Of a DNA stretch of 43,863 nucleotides, positions 32,207-40,171 are shown one piece after another. The translations under genes were made by a program, and so were the position numbers. The DNA is taken from the NCBI GenBank assembly GCA_963837425.1, contig CAWINH010000010.1:1-43863 (forward strand), read 5' to 3'. Source of the stretch: CAWINH01 sp963837425 (GTDB taxonomy: Bacteria; Chloroflexota; Limnocylindria; QHBO01). The first letter of the stretch is position 1. Each line of letters starts with the position of its first letter. The notes under the pieces were generated by a model. That model made no database searches. It saw nothing but the letters and a program-made list of their open reading frames with translations, and was not told the origin of the DNA.

Positions 32207-33279
32207 TTGACCGCCTCCGCGCGGTCGAGGCTCGCTACGAGGAGGTCGCGCGCGAGCTGGCGACCCCGGAGGCGGCCTCGGACCCGAACCGCCTCGCCGA
32301 GCTCGGCCGCGAGCTCGCCAGGTTGGAGCCGACGGTGACCGCGTTTCGCGCGCTCGAGGCGGTGCGCGGCGAGCTGTCCTCGACCCGCGAGCTGGCCCAC
32401 GATGCGGACGAGGGAGTGCGCGAGCTCGCCCGCCAGGAGCTCACGACGCTCGAGGCTCGCGAGGCGGAGCTCGACGGCGTACTCCAGGCCCTGCTGGTGC
32501 CGACCGACCCGAACGACGACCGTGACGTGATCCTCGAGATCCGGGCCGGCGCCGGCGGTGACGAGGCGGCGCTCTTCGCGGCCGACCTGTTCCGCATGTA
32601 CGCCCGCTATGCCGAGCGCCGACGGTGGCGGATGGAACTGCTCTCGTCGAGCGAGAGCGACGCGGGCGGGTTCAAGGAGGCGATCGCCGAGGTCCACGGC
32701 ACCGGCGCGTTCTCGAGGTTGAAGTACGAGAGCGGCGTGCACCGCGTGCAGCGCGTGCCGGCCACCGAGGCGCAGGGGCGGATCCACACCTCGACCGCCA
32801 CGGTCAGCGTCCTGCCGGAGGCCGACGAGGTGGAGCTCGAAATCCCGGACAAGGATCTGCGGATCGACGTCTACCGCTCGAGCGGTCCCGGTGGTCAGAG
32901 CGTGAACACCACTGACTCGGCGGTGCGCGTCACGCATCTGCCCAGCGGCCTGGTGGTGGCGATCCAGGATGAGAAGAGCCAGCACAAGAACAAGGCCAAG
33001 GCGATGGCCGTGCTGCGCGCGCGCCTGCTCGAAGCCGAGCAGGCACGGCAGGCGGCGGAGCGCGGCGAGCAGCGCCGCTCGCAGGTCGGCACCGGGGAGC
33101 GGTCGGAGAAGATCCGCACCTACAACTTCCCGAGCGACCGGGTGACCGATCACCGCATTGGCCTCACCCTCCATCACCTGCCGGGTCTCCTCGAGGGGGA
33201 CCTCGACCGACTCGTCGACCCGCTGGCGCAGGCCGACCGTGCCGAACGGCTGACGGGCGAGGCCGACGATGCCGGCTGA
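32203..33279 (+). CDS. prfA: Peptide chain release factor 1
   Basis: 358 residues. The RF1 recognition tripeptide PAT lies in VQRVPATEAQGRIHTS and the catalytic GGQ in YRSSGPGGQSVNTTDSAVR, followed by KIRTYNFPSDRVTDHRIG. It reads UAA and UAG. ATG 32203 is coupled to DUF1385. It overlaps prmC, whose product methylates the GGQ glutamine, by 11 bases. Confidence 0.98.
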   Translation: MIDRLRAVEARYEEVARELATPEAASDPNRLAELGRELARLEPTVTAFRALEAVRGELSSTRELAHDADEGVRELARQELTTLEAREAELDGVLQALLVPTDPNDDRDVILEIRAGAGGDEAALFAADLFRMYARYAERRRWRMELLSSSESDAGGFKEAIAEVHGTGAFSRLKYESGVHRVQRVPATEAQGRIHTSTATVSVLPEADEVELEIPDKDLRIDVYRSSGPGGQSVNTTDSAVRVTHLPSGLVVAIQDEKSQHKNKAKAMAVLRARLLEAEQARQAAERGEQRRSQVGTGERSEKIRTYNFPSDRVTDHRIGLTLHHLPGLLEGDLDRLVDPLAQADRAERLTGEADDAG

Positions 33280-34183
33280 GGCGCTGCCGGCCGGCACTCG
33301 GCTCGGTGAGCTCGTGGCGGCCGTCACCACTCGCCTGCGCGAGGCGGGATCCCCGAGCCCCAGGCTCGACGCCGAGCTGCTCATCAGCCACGTGCAGGGG
33401 CGCGATCGGGCCTGGCTACACACGCATCCCGACGAACCATTGACGGACGCCGATGCGCAGCGACTGGCGCGCTGGATCGGGCGCCGGGCCGCGGGCGAGC
33501 CGATCGCCTACATCCGGGGCTTCAAGGACTGGCTCAGCCTTCGCATCGCGACGGACGCTCGCGCGTTGATTCCCCGGCCGGAGACGGAGCTGCTGGCCGA
33601 GGTCGCCGTGGCCGAGCTCGCCGAGCGCCTGTCCCGCGACCACGCGACGGTGACCGCCTGGGAGGTCGGGACCGGCAGCGGCGCAATCGCCACCGCGCTG
33701 GCCGTGCGGTTCCGGACCGCCCTGGCGCTGGGACGGATGCGGCTGACCGCCAGCGACGTCGCCGCCGAGGCGCTCGAGCTGGCCGCCGAGAACCTGGCGG
33801 CGCATGGCGCGGCACCCCTCGTCGGACTGGCCTGCGGTGACCTCCTCGAACCAATGCCGCTCGTGGACCAGCCGACCGTCGACGTGCTCATCGCCAACCT
33901 GCCGTACCTGACCAGCGACGAGGTCGCTCGCCGGGAGGGCAGCATCGGCCACGAGCCGGCGGTCGCTCTCGACGGCGGTCCCGACGGCCTGTCCGTCGTC
34001 CGCCGCCTGCTGGCCGAGCTTCCCCGGCACCTCGCCCCGGGGGGCGTCTCGCTGCTGGAGATCGGCGCGGGCCAGGCCGCCGCCGTGCACGGCGAGGTGG
34101 AAGCCACCGGGCTGCGAGCCGCGGTCTCCATCCTGCCGGACCTGGCCGGGATCGGGCGCGTGGCCCGCATCGCGCGGCTGTGA
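33269..34183 (+). CDS. prmC: Release factor glutamine methyltransferase PrmC
   Basis: 304 residues: an N-terminal helical domain that binds the release factor, RALIPRPETELLAEVA, a SAM-binding loop EVGTGSGAIATALAV and a substrate loop IANLPYLTSDEV. The usual NPPY motif reads NLPY here; the Asn and Tyr that bind the Gln side chain are kept. Immediate overlap with prfA is the standard arrangement. Confidence 0.95.
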   Translation: MPAEALPAGTRLGELVAAVTTRLREAGSPSPRLDAELLISHVQGRDRAWLHTHPDEPLTDADAQRLARWIGRRAAGEPIAYIRGFKDWLSLRIATDARALIPRPETELLAEVAVAELAERLSRDHATVTAWEVGTGSGAIATALAVRFRTALALGRMRLTASDVAAEALELAAENLAAHGAAPLVGLACGDLLEPMPLVDQPTVDVLIANLPYLTSDEVARREGSIGHEPAVALDGGPDGLSVVRRLLAELPRHLAPGGVSLLEIGAGQAAAVHGEVEATGLRAAVSILPDLAGIGRVARIARL

Positions 34184-34824
34184 CCGACATGCTGCCCGCG
34201 ACGCCCGAGGGCATCGCCGTGGCTGCCGCGGTGCTCCAGCGGGGTGGCCTCGTGGCCTTCCCGACCGACACCGTGTACGGCGTCGCGTGCGCCGCCAGTC
34301 GGCCGGACCGGGTCGCGGCGCTCTTCGAGCTGAAGGAGCGCCCCACGGAACGGCGGATCCCGATGCTGGTCGGCGCGCTCGAGCGCCTGCCCTCCGGATG
34401 GCGCGTCGACGAGCGCGCCCGCGCGCTGGCGGCTCGCTTCTGGCCCGGGGCCCTGACCCTGGTACTCGGTGCCGAGGAGGGCGGCGGAACGCAGGCGTTT
34501 CGCGCGCCGGACCATCCGATCGCGCAGGCGCTCATCGACGCGGCAGGCGCGCTGCTGGCCACGAGCGCGAACATCAGTGATCAGCCGAACACACTCGGGG
34601 CGGACGAGGTACTCATCGCGTTCGCCATGCAGCAGGACCGGCTCGACGCGGTGCTCGACGGCGGCGCGGTGCCCGGCGGCGTCGCGTCGACGGTGGTCGA
34701 CCTGTCGGTGCGCCCGGCGCGGCTCCTGCGACCCGGGCCCATCACCGCCGAGCTGCTCGCCGAGGTTGTCGAGCTGGAGGCGGCCGACGGAGCCGATACC
34801 CCGGGAGTCACTGAGCGACGGTAA
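34180..34824 (+). CDS. tsaC: L-threonylcarbamoyladenylate synthase (Sua5/YrdC/YwlC)
   Basis: 214 residues with GGLVAFPTDTVYGVACAAS, FWPGALTLVLGA and LLATSANISDQPNTL, the conserved YrdC-domain blocks that bind ATP, Thr and bicarbonate. It makes the threonylcarbamoyl-AMP used for tRNA t6A37. The length corresponds to a single-domain TsaC/YwlC without the Sua5 C-terminal domain. GTG 34180 overlaps the prmC stop. Confidence 0.94.
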   Translation: MTDMLPATPEGIAVAAAVLQRGGLVAFPTDTVYGVACAASRPDRVAALFELKERPTERRIPMLVGALERLPSGWRVDERARALAARFWPGALTLVLGAEEGGGTQAFRAPDHPIAQALIDAAGALLATSANISDQPNTLGADEVLIAFAMQQDRLDAVLDGGAVPGGVASTVVDLSVRPARLLRPGPITAELLAEVVELEAADGADTPGVTERR

Positions 34825-35041
34825 AGGCGAACGAGCGTGGGCGAGGGGCTTGTTCCCGCGCTGTCTGGTCGCTGGGCGACCGCCGGAGCGAAGGTCCGGG
34901 GTGCCCCTTCGCCGATAGCGTCGCTGGCTGACGATCCACGAATCCGCGCGCGCGCCCGCCGATGCGTTCGCCTGGCGCACACTCGCGACTCGGCCGCACG
35001 ACTCGGGCTGCTCGGCGCGGCGGCATCGGGCCCCGCGGCCG

Positions 35042-35047
35042 TAGACT
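35042..35047 (+). promoter_or_regulatory. -10 box TAGACT, leaderless start of rpiB
   Basis: TAGACT ends seven bases before the rpiB ATG, so transcription should begin at or next to the start codon. No -35 match is evident. The preceding 230-base gap after the Sua5 gene holds nothing else that I recognise. Confidence 0.5.
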
Positions 35048-35054
35048 GCTGGGG

Positions 35055-35510
35055 ATGCGCGTCGCGATCGGCTCCGACCACGCCGGATTCGCCCTGAAGG
35101 GTGAGCTGTGCACGCTGCTCGACGAACGGCGAGTGGAGTACCGCGATTTCGGCACCTACTCGAACGAGACGGTCGACTACCCGGACTTCATCGCGCCGGT
35201 CGCACGCGCGGTCGCGCGCGGCGACTACGAGCTGGGGATCGTGCTCGGTGGCAGCGGGACGGGCGAAGCGATCGTCGCGAACAAGGTGCGCGGCATTCGG
35301 TGCGTGGAGGCCGCCGACCCGGTCACCGCACGGCTGGGGCGCGAGCACAACGACGCGAACGTCCTCTCGCTCGGCGCGCGGATCGTGGGGATCGAGGTGG
35401 CGCGCGCCTGCGTGAGCGCCTTCCTGGACGGCGAGTTCCAGGGTGGGCGACACGTGCCGCGCATCGAGAAGATCTCCCGCATCGAGGCGGAGGAGTCGGG
35501 GCCCCGCTGA
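35055..35510 (+). CDS. rpiB: Ribose 5-phosphate isomerase B
   Basis: 151 residues. RVAIGSDHAGFALK opens the fold. The active-site loop reads LGGSGTGEAIVANKVRGIRC, with Ser-Gly-x-Gly-Glu as in mycobacterial RpiB, where the Glu is the base, instead of the Cys of the E. coli enzyme. REHNDANVLSLGAR follows. It interconverts ribose-5-P and ribulose-5-P, and prs elsewhere in the window uses ribose-5-P. The start is set by the near-leaderless -10 box. The aconitase X genes follow 13 bases later. Confidence 0.95.
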   Translation: MRVAIGSDHAGFALKGELCTLLDERRVEYRDFGTYSNETVDYPDFIAPVARAVARGDYELGIVLGGSGTGEAIVANKVRGIRCVEAADPVTARLGREHNDANVLSLGARIVGIEVARACVSAFLDGEFQGGRHVPRIEKISRIEAEESGPR

Positions 35511-35523
35511 AGGTGGGCGGCCG

Positions 35524-36810
35524 GTGACCCTCAGCCTGGATGACTCCGAGCGCTCCCTGCTGGACGGGGCGCAGGGAGAGGGGCCGGCGCTCGCCATGCG
35601 ACTCGTGGTCCGCGCCGCCGAGGTGCTCGGGGCGTCGGGCCTGATCCCGATCGTCGGTGCCCACGTCGACTCCTGCCTCTATCACGGGGAGGCGACGATC
35701 GACTTCGTCGAGCGCCTGGTGCGGGGCGGAGCCAGCGTCGCGGTCCCCACCACGCTGAACGTCGGCGCGCTCGACCTCCTGCACCCCGAGCTCTGGCACG
35801 GGAGCGAGGAGGGCGCCGCACGCGGCCGGCTGCTCATGGACCGATACCGGCAGCTCGGCTGCCGGCCGACCTTCACCTGTGCCCCGTATCAGCTCTCCGA
35901 TCGCCCCCGGCAGGGCGACCAGGTGGCCTGGGGGGAGTCGAACGCGATCGTCTTCGCGAACAGCGTCCTCGGGGCACGTACCGAGCGCTACGGCGACTTC
36001 ATCGATGTCGCGGCTGCCATCGCGGGCCGCGTCCCCGACGCCGGCCTGCATCGAAGGGAGGCGCGGCGGGCAACGCTCGTGCTGCGCCTCGCCGCCGACG
36101 TGCCGAATGCGCTCCGGGACGCGGACGAACTGTACCCGGTGCTCGGAGCGGCGGTCGGCAGGCGCGCCGGCACGGCAGTTGCGGCCATCGTCGGGCTCCC
36201 GGCGGGGCAGGCCGAGGACCGGCTCAAGGCACTCGGTGCCGCCGCCGCCTCGACCGGCGGAGTCGCGCTCCTGCACGTCGTCGGCTCCACCCCCGAGGCG
36301 CCGACACTGGCGGCCGCCCTGCAGGGAGATGAGCCGGCCGCCACCGTCGAGATCGGGCTGCGGGAGCTCCGAACGATGCGCGAGACGCTGAGCACCGCGG
36401 CCGGGGCGAGCGAGGGTATGCCGCTGGCCGCGGTGAGCATCGGGACCCCGCACGCCTCGCTGCGGGAGCTGCGGCGCGTCGCCGAGCTGCTGGGCGGCCG
36501 GCGCGTCGCCGCCGGCGTCGAGTGCATCGTCTCGACCGGCCGCGAGATGCTGGCCGAGGCCGAGGAGGAGGGGCTGGCCGCACGCCTGCGAGCGGCCGGG
36601 GTGGAGCTCCTCGTCGACACCTGCAGCTATATCGCGCCCGTGCTGCGCGCCCCGGGCGGACCGGTGATGACCGATTCAGCGAAGTGGGCCTACTACGCCC
36701 CTGGAAACATCGGCGCCGGGGTCGTGTTGGGGAGCACCGCGGACTGCGTGCGCTCGGCGATCGCCGGGGTCGTGCAGCGCGACGCATCGGCCTGGGGGCA
36801 GCCCGCATGA
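35524..36810 (+). CDS. Aconitase X catalytic subunit (DUF521)
   Basis: 428 residues. HVDSCLYHGEATIDFVERL, TFTCAPYQLSDRPRQGDQVAWGESNAIVFANS, VSIGTPHAS and DTCSYIAPVL are the conserved aconitase X blocks. Three cysteines (about residues 59, 119 and 367) are placed as Fe-S ligands. Characterised AcnX enzymes are cis-3-hydroxy-L-proline dehydratases in bacteria and phosphomevalonate dehydratases in archaea; the sequence alone does not tell which applies. GTG 35524 has AAGGTGG seven bases upstream. The stop overlaps the small-subunit start as ATGA. Confidence 0.88.
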   Translation: MTLSLDDSERSLLDGAQGEGPALAMRLVVRAAEVLGASGLIPIVGAHVDSCLYHGEATIDFVERLVRGGASVAVPTTLNVGALDLLHPELWHGSEEGAARGRLLMDRYRQLGCRPTFTCAPYQLSDRPRQGDQVAWGESNAIVFANSVLGARTERYGDFIDVAAAIAGRVPDAGLHRREARRATLVLRLAADVPNALRDADELYPVLGAAVGRRAGTAVAAIVGLPAGQAEDRLKALGAAAASTGGVALLHVVGSTPEAPTLAAALQGDEPAATVEIGLRELRTMRETLSTAAGASEGMPLAAVSIGTPHASLRELRRVAELLGGRRVAAGVECIVSTGREMLAEAEEEGLAARLRAAGVELLVDTCSYIAPVLRAPGGPVMTDSAKWAYYAPGNIGAGVVLGSTADCVRSAIAGVVQRDASAWGQPA

Positions 36811-37229
36811 GCGGGAGGACGGCAGCCGTCAGGGGTCAAGTCCTGGCGGGGGGTGAGGCGGACGGCACCGCCGTCGTCCTCCACGAGCCACTGAGCCTGT
36901 GGGGCGGGCTCGACCCGGCGAGCGGCGAGCTGATCGACGCGCACCACCCGCAGCGTGGGGTGGCGCTGGCTGGCCGGGTGCTCGTGATGCCCGCCTCTCG
37001 CGGCTCTTCGTCCTCCGCGTCGGTGCTCGCCGAGGCGGTCCGCGCGGGCACCGCGCCGGCCGCCATCCTGCTCGCGGAGCCGGACCTGATCCTGGCGATC
37101 GGCGCCGAGGTGGCGCGAGAGCTCTACGGCCGCCGGGTCCCGATCGTGGTGCTTGACCCGGACGAACTGGCCGCCATCCCGGACGGCGCGCGGGTACGGG
37201 TGGCGGACGGTTGGGTGCGCGCGTCCTGA
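36807..37229 (+). CDS. Aconitase X swivel-domain subunit (DUF126)
   Basis: 140 residues. VLAGGEADGTAVVLHEPLSLWGGLDPASGELID and LVMPASRGSSSSASVLAEA match the DUF126 swivel domain that closes over the AcnX active site; the Ser-rich loop binds substrate. Having it as a separate gene makes this a two-subunit AcnX, unlike the fused bacterial type I form. It is translationally coupled to the large subunit. An unknown gene and glyA follow. Confidence 0.88.
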   Translation: MSGRTAAVRGQVLAGGEADGTAVVLHEPLSLWGGLDPASGELIDAHHPQRGVALAGRVLVMPASRGSSSSASVLAEAVRAGTAPAAILLAEPDLILAIGAEVARELYGRRVPIVVLDPDELAAIPDGARVRVADGWVRAS

Positions 37230-37296
37230 CCTTCGGCCCATCGGCGGCTGACCTTCGGGACTTGGCGCAGCCAGCGTGTAGGCCGATGCTTTAGCC

Positions 37297-37995
37297 GTGA
37301 GTCCCGTCTCCGTTCCGATCCTGACCCCGGCCGAGGCCTCGCAGCGCCTGGCGCACCTGGGATTCCTGGCGTTGGACCTCCTCCCTCGCGAGGGGCAGCC
37401 AGCGCACCTGGTGGCCGCCCTCCACGACCACCCCACGCTCGAGCACTTCGACTCCGAACGGATCACGTTCTGGCGGACCGGGACGGACCGGCGCGGGCAC
37501 CGGTTCGAGCTCACGCGAGAGACGCCAATGCCGTTCGCAGCCGACTACGCATGGGGGAAGATCACGCTGTGCGACCGCGTCGGGGCGGAGAACGACTTCG
37601 TGAGCGTGGGCGGGACGGTGACCGGGGACGAGGTGGCGCCGGGACGCACGGTGGTCGTCTTCGCCTCCCCGGGGCCGATCCTCCGGCTCGGCGGCCACTC
37701 GCAGCCGGTCGACGCGCTCGGGTCGGAGCTCGGCGCCTTCTTTGCGCGAATGATGGTGCCCATCGACTTCGCGCCGGGCGCCGAGGAGGCGATCTCCGCG
37801 TCGAGCCCGCTCGATCGCTACGCGGCTTTCGTGGCCTTCAAGGATGCGCAATTCACGCACCACGCAGCGCTCCGCGCCGACGAGGCGCTGGAGGCGACAT
37901 CGATCGCCGACGAGGCGATGCGGCTCCAGCGCACCGAGCCGGTCGCCTGGGGACGCGGCGTCCATCTCCTGGCGCAGCTGGGCCTGAAGGCCTGA
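37297..37995 (+). CDS. Hypothetical protein of unknown function
   Basis: 232 residues, not recognised. It appears soluble, with no signal peptide or membrane helix. The N-terminal half has charged alternating segments (ERITFWRTGTDRRGHRFELT), the middle DYAWGKITLCDRVGAENDFVSVGG and a hydrophobic GRTVVVFASPGPILRLGG, and the C-terminal third is helical (DRYAAFVAFKDAQFTHHAA). Codon use is like its neighbours. GTG 37297 is the start; GATGCT six bases upstream may be a leaderless -10. It sits between the AcnX genes and glyA on the same strand. Confidence 0.75.
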   Translation: MSPVSVPILTPAEASQRLAHLGFLALDLLPREGQPAHLVAALHDHPTLEHFDSERITFWRTGTDRRGHRFELTRETPMPFAADYAWGKITLCDRVGAENDFVSVGGTVTGDEVAPGRTVVVFASPGPILRLGGHSQPVDALGSELGAFFARMMVPIDFAPGAEEAISASSPLDRYAAFVAFKDAQFTHHAALRADEALEATSIADEAMRLQRTEPVAWGRGVHLLAQLGLKA

Positions 37996-38035
37996 GGGCC
38001 CCGCGGCCGATGAGCCCGAGCGGCGCGCGTCGGTC

Positions 38036-38041
38036 TACACT
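38036..38041 (+). promoter_or_regulatory. -10 box TACACT, leaderless start of glyA
   Basis: TACACT ends seven bases before the glyA ATG, the same geometry as at rpiB. It implies that glyA is transcribed from its own promoter rather than only from the AcnX operon. Confidence 0.5.
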
Positions 38042-38048
38042 GGCCGGC

Positions 38049-39323
38049 ATGGACCCGTGGGCGCCGCTGGAGGTCGAGGATCCCGAGATCTACGCGATCG
38101 TGCGTGCCGAGGAGGCGCGCACCCGCTCGCACCTCGAACTCATCGCCTCGGAGAGCTACCCCTCGCTGGCGGTCCTGCAGGCTACCGGCTCGATTCTCAC
38201 CGGGAAGTACGCGGAGGGTTATCCCGGGCGCCGCTACTACGGGGGTTGCGAGGTCGTTGACCAGTCCGAGGAGCTCGCGCGCGAGCGCGCGAAGGCGCTC
38301 TTCGGCGCGGAGCACGTGAACGTCCAGCCCCACTCCGGGGCACAGGCCAACATGGCGATCTACCACGCGCTGCTCGAGCGCGACGACGTCGTGATGGGCC
38401 TGGCGCTCGACCAGGGCGGACACCTGACCCACGGCTCACCGGTGAACTTCTCCGGTCAGTACTACCGCTTCGTGCCATACCACGTGGACCGTGAGACGCA
38501 TCGGATCGATATGGACGAGGTGCGCGACCTCGCCCGCGAGCATCGGCCGAAGATGATCGTGACCGGTGCCACCGCGTACCCGCGCTTCTGGGACTTCGCC
38601 GGGTTCCGCGAGATCGCCGACGAGGTCGGCGCCCTGCTGATGACCGATATGGCCCATTTCGCGGGCCTCGTGGCCGCCGGCGTCCATCCCTCGCCGATCC
38701 CCCACGCGCAGGTCGTGATGACGACGACCCACAAGACGCTGCGCGGACCGCGGGGCGGGATGATCCTGTGCAACGCCGACCTCGCCAAGTCGATCGACCG
38801 CGCGGTGTTCCCCGCCATCCAGGGCGGCCCGCTCGAGCACGTCATCGCCGCGAAGGCGGTCGCCTTCCGCGAGGCCGCATCGCCGGAGTTCCGCAGGGAC
38901 ATGGAGCAGACCGTGGCGAACGCGAAGGCGCTGGCCGCCGGCCTCGCCGAGCGTGGCGGCTCGATCGTCTCGGGCGGCACCGACAACCACCTGATGCTCG
39001 TCGACGTTCGCCCCTGGAACGTCACCGGCAAGGAGGCGGACGCCGCGCTCGGCGAGGTGCGAATCACCGTGAACACGAACACGATCCCGTACGATCCGCA
39101 GCCGCCGCGGATCGGGAGCGGGGTGCGCATCGGGACCCCGGCGGTCACCAGCCGCGGGATGCACGAAGCGGAGATGGCGGACGTGGCTCGGCTCATCGTC
39201 GAGGGGATCGCCGCGCGCGGCGACGAGCCTGCCCAGGAGCGCGTCCGCGCGGGAGTGGCCGCTATCGTCGATCGTTTCCCGGTCCCCGGCCTGCCGGACA
39301 CGCGGTCCGCCGCGGTCGGCTGA
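38049..39323 (+). CDS. glyA: Serine hydroxymethyltransferase
   Basis: 424 residues. HLELIASESYPSLAVLQATGS, KYAEGYPGRRYYGGCEVVD, the PLP lysine in VVMTTTHKTLRGPRGGMI (about 230) and NTIPYDPQPPRIGSGVRIGT are the SHMT signatures. It converts Ser and tetrahydrofolate to Gly and methylene-THF. The frame stays open upstream to 37551, but ATG 38049 matches the family N-terminus and the TACACT box. GlyA directly before the atp operon is a common order in Terrabacteria. Confidence 0.97.
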   Translation: MDPWAPLEVEDPEIYAIVRAEEARTRSHLELIASESYPSLAVLQATGSILTGKYAEGYPGRRYYGGCEVVDQSEELARERAKALFGAEHVNVQPHSGAQANMAIYHALLERDDVVMGLALDQGGHLTHGSPVNFSGQYYRFVPYHVDRETHRIDMDEVRDLAREHRPKMIVTGATAYPRFWDFAGFREIADEVGALLMTDMAHFAGLVAAGVHPSPIPHAQVVMTTTHKTLRGPRGGMILCNADLAKSIDRAVFPAIQGGPLEHVIAAKAVAFREAASPEFRRDMEQTVANAKALAAGLAERGGSIVSGGTDNHLMLVDVRPWNVTGKEADAALGEVRITVNTNTIPYDPQPPRIGSGVRIGTPAVTSRGMHEAEMADVARLIVEGIAARGDEPAQERVRAGVAAIVDRFPVPGLPDTRSAAVG

Positions 39324-39373
39324 CCGAGTCACTCTCGCGCCACTCCGAGCCGTCCGACGCCGTCCGCCACCGC

Positions 39374-39420
39374 GCGCTGATCCGATGCCGAGCGCTGATC
39401 CAGTGCCGACCGCTCATCCG
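39374..39420. repeat. 18-bp direct repeat, 2.6 copies
   Basis: GCGCTGATCCGATGCCGA (39374) is followed by GCGCTGATCCAGTGCCGA (39392) and a partial CCGCTCATCCG (39410). It lies 50 bases after the glyA stop. No function is apparent. Confidence 0.7.
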
Positions 39421-39626
39421 CGCTTCCCCTGCACCGTATCCAACCGGGCGCGCGTCTGCGCATGCCGCAGCCGCACCCCCACGCCCGCACCATCCGGCGC
39501 CCGCCCTGCTCGCCCGCCCGCAGCGTGGATAACGTGCCGGAGATGCGCGTTTGAGGGGTCGGATGCGGCGGATGCGTACCGTGCGGCGTTCTTCGAGCGC
39601 GAGTCGCCAGCATGGGGAGGCTTCGG

Positions 39627-39632
39627 TATACT
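39627..39632 (+). promoter_or_regulatory. -10 box TATACT of the ATP synthase operon
   Basis: CTTCGGTATACT lies 33 bases before the first atp ATG and repeats the decamer TCGGTATACT seen upstream of mreD. No clear -35 is present. Confidence 0.5.
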
Positions 39633-39665
39633 CACCGGCGTCCGACCGCTGTGAGTCGAGTGCCA

Positions 39666-39914
39666 ATGACGCGCGGTACGAGCCAAGGGCTCATCAGGAT
39701 CCTGGGTCACGTATCGGCGATCATGGTGATCCCCATCCTGGGTGGCGCGGTGACCGGGATCGTCGTCGATCGGCTCCTGGAAACCTCGCCGCTCTGGCTG
39801 TTGAGCGGGTTCATCGGCGGCAACCTCGTGGCGGCGGCCGGCGTGTGGCTCTACATTCACGTCCAGCGGGGACGGCTCGAGGGGGATCAACCAGATCGAC
39901 CGGACGATGGCTGA
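39666..39914 (+). CDS. AtpI/AtpZ-like small membrane protein (first of two)
   Basis: 82 residues with two membrane helices: AIMVIPILGGAVTGIVVDRLL then LWLLSGFIGGNLVAAAGVWLY. The Gly-rich first helix ending in an Asp and the ETSPLWLL turn resemble the PF09527 AtpI/AtpZ group found at the head of atp operons, thought to help c-ring assembly or Mg2+ uptake. ATG 39666 is downstream of the promoter. It overlaps the next, related gene by eight bases. Confidence 0.75.
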   Translation: MTRGTSQGLIRILGHVSAIMVIPILGGAVTGIVVDRLLETSPLWLLSGFIGGNLVAAAGVWLYIHVQRGRLEGDQPDRPDDG

Positions 39915-40167
39915 GCGGCGGGATGGAGGCGAAGGGCCGGCAGGGGGTGGTCGGGGTGGCCCGCTCCGACCGGGCGTCGGACTGGCATTCGATCTCGGGC
40001 TGCGGCTTGCGATCTCGGTCATCGTGGGGCTGGGGGCCGGCCTGCTGGCGGACGGGTGGCTCCACACCAGTCCGCTCTTCACGTTGATCGGGATGCTGGT
40101 GGGAATCGGAGCGGCGATGTATACGATCTGGGACGTCGCGCGCGAGGGATTGAGGAGAGAGGGCTAG
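39907..40167 (+). CDS. AtpI/AtpZ-like small membrane protein (second of two)
   Basis: 86 residues: a Gly-rich N-terminus, then GLAFDLGLRLAISVIVGLGAGLLADGWLHTSPLFTLIGMLVGIGAAMYTIWDVA split over two helices. The LGAGLLxDxxLxTSPxFxLIGxxxG pattern is typical of PF09527 AtpZ-like proteins. It is better conserved than the preceding paralogue; the pair probably arose by tandem duplication. atpB begins four bases later. Confidence 0.82.
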   Translation: MAERRDGGEGPAGGGRGGPLRPGVGLAFDLGLRLAISVIVGLGAGLLADGWLHTSPLFTLIGMLVGIGAAMYTIWDVAREGLRREG

Positions 40168-40171
40168 GTCA

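Larger units (their letters stand above)
39324..39665. other. 342-base intergenic region before the atp operon
   Basis: It contains an 18-bp repeat (39374-39420), a single DnaA-box-like GTGGATAA (39525-39532) and the TATACT promoter near its end. No convincing gene is seen on either strand; the short open frames here show no recognisable protein. Confidence 0.6.

Noticed and set aside
34825..35054. tRNA or small RNA in the gap before rpiB
   Set aside because: No cloverleaf or conserved T-arm could be found; only the TAGACT box at the end is supported.
39525..39532. DnaA box (TTATCCAC on the minus strand)
   Set aside because: A single isolated copy in an ordinary intergenic region is expected by chance and shows no origin features.
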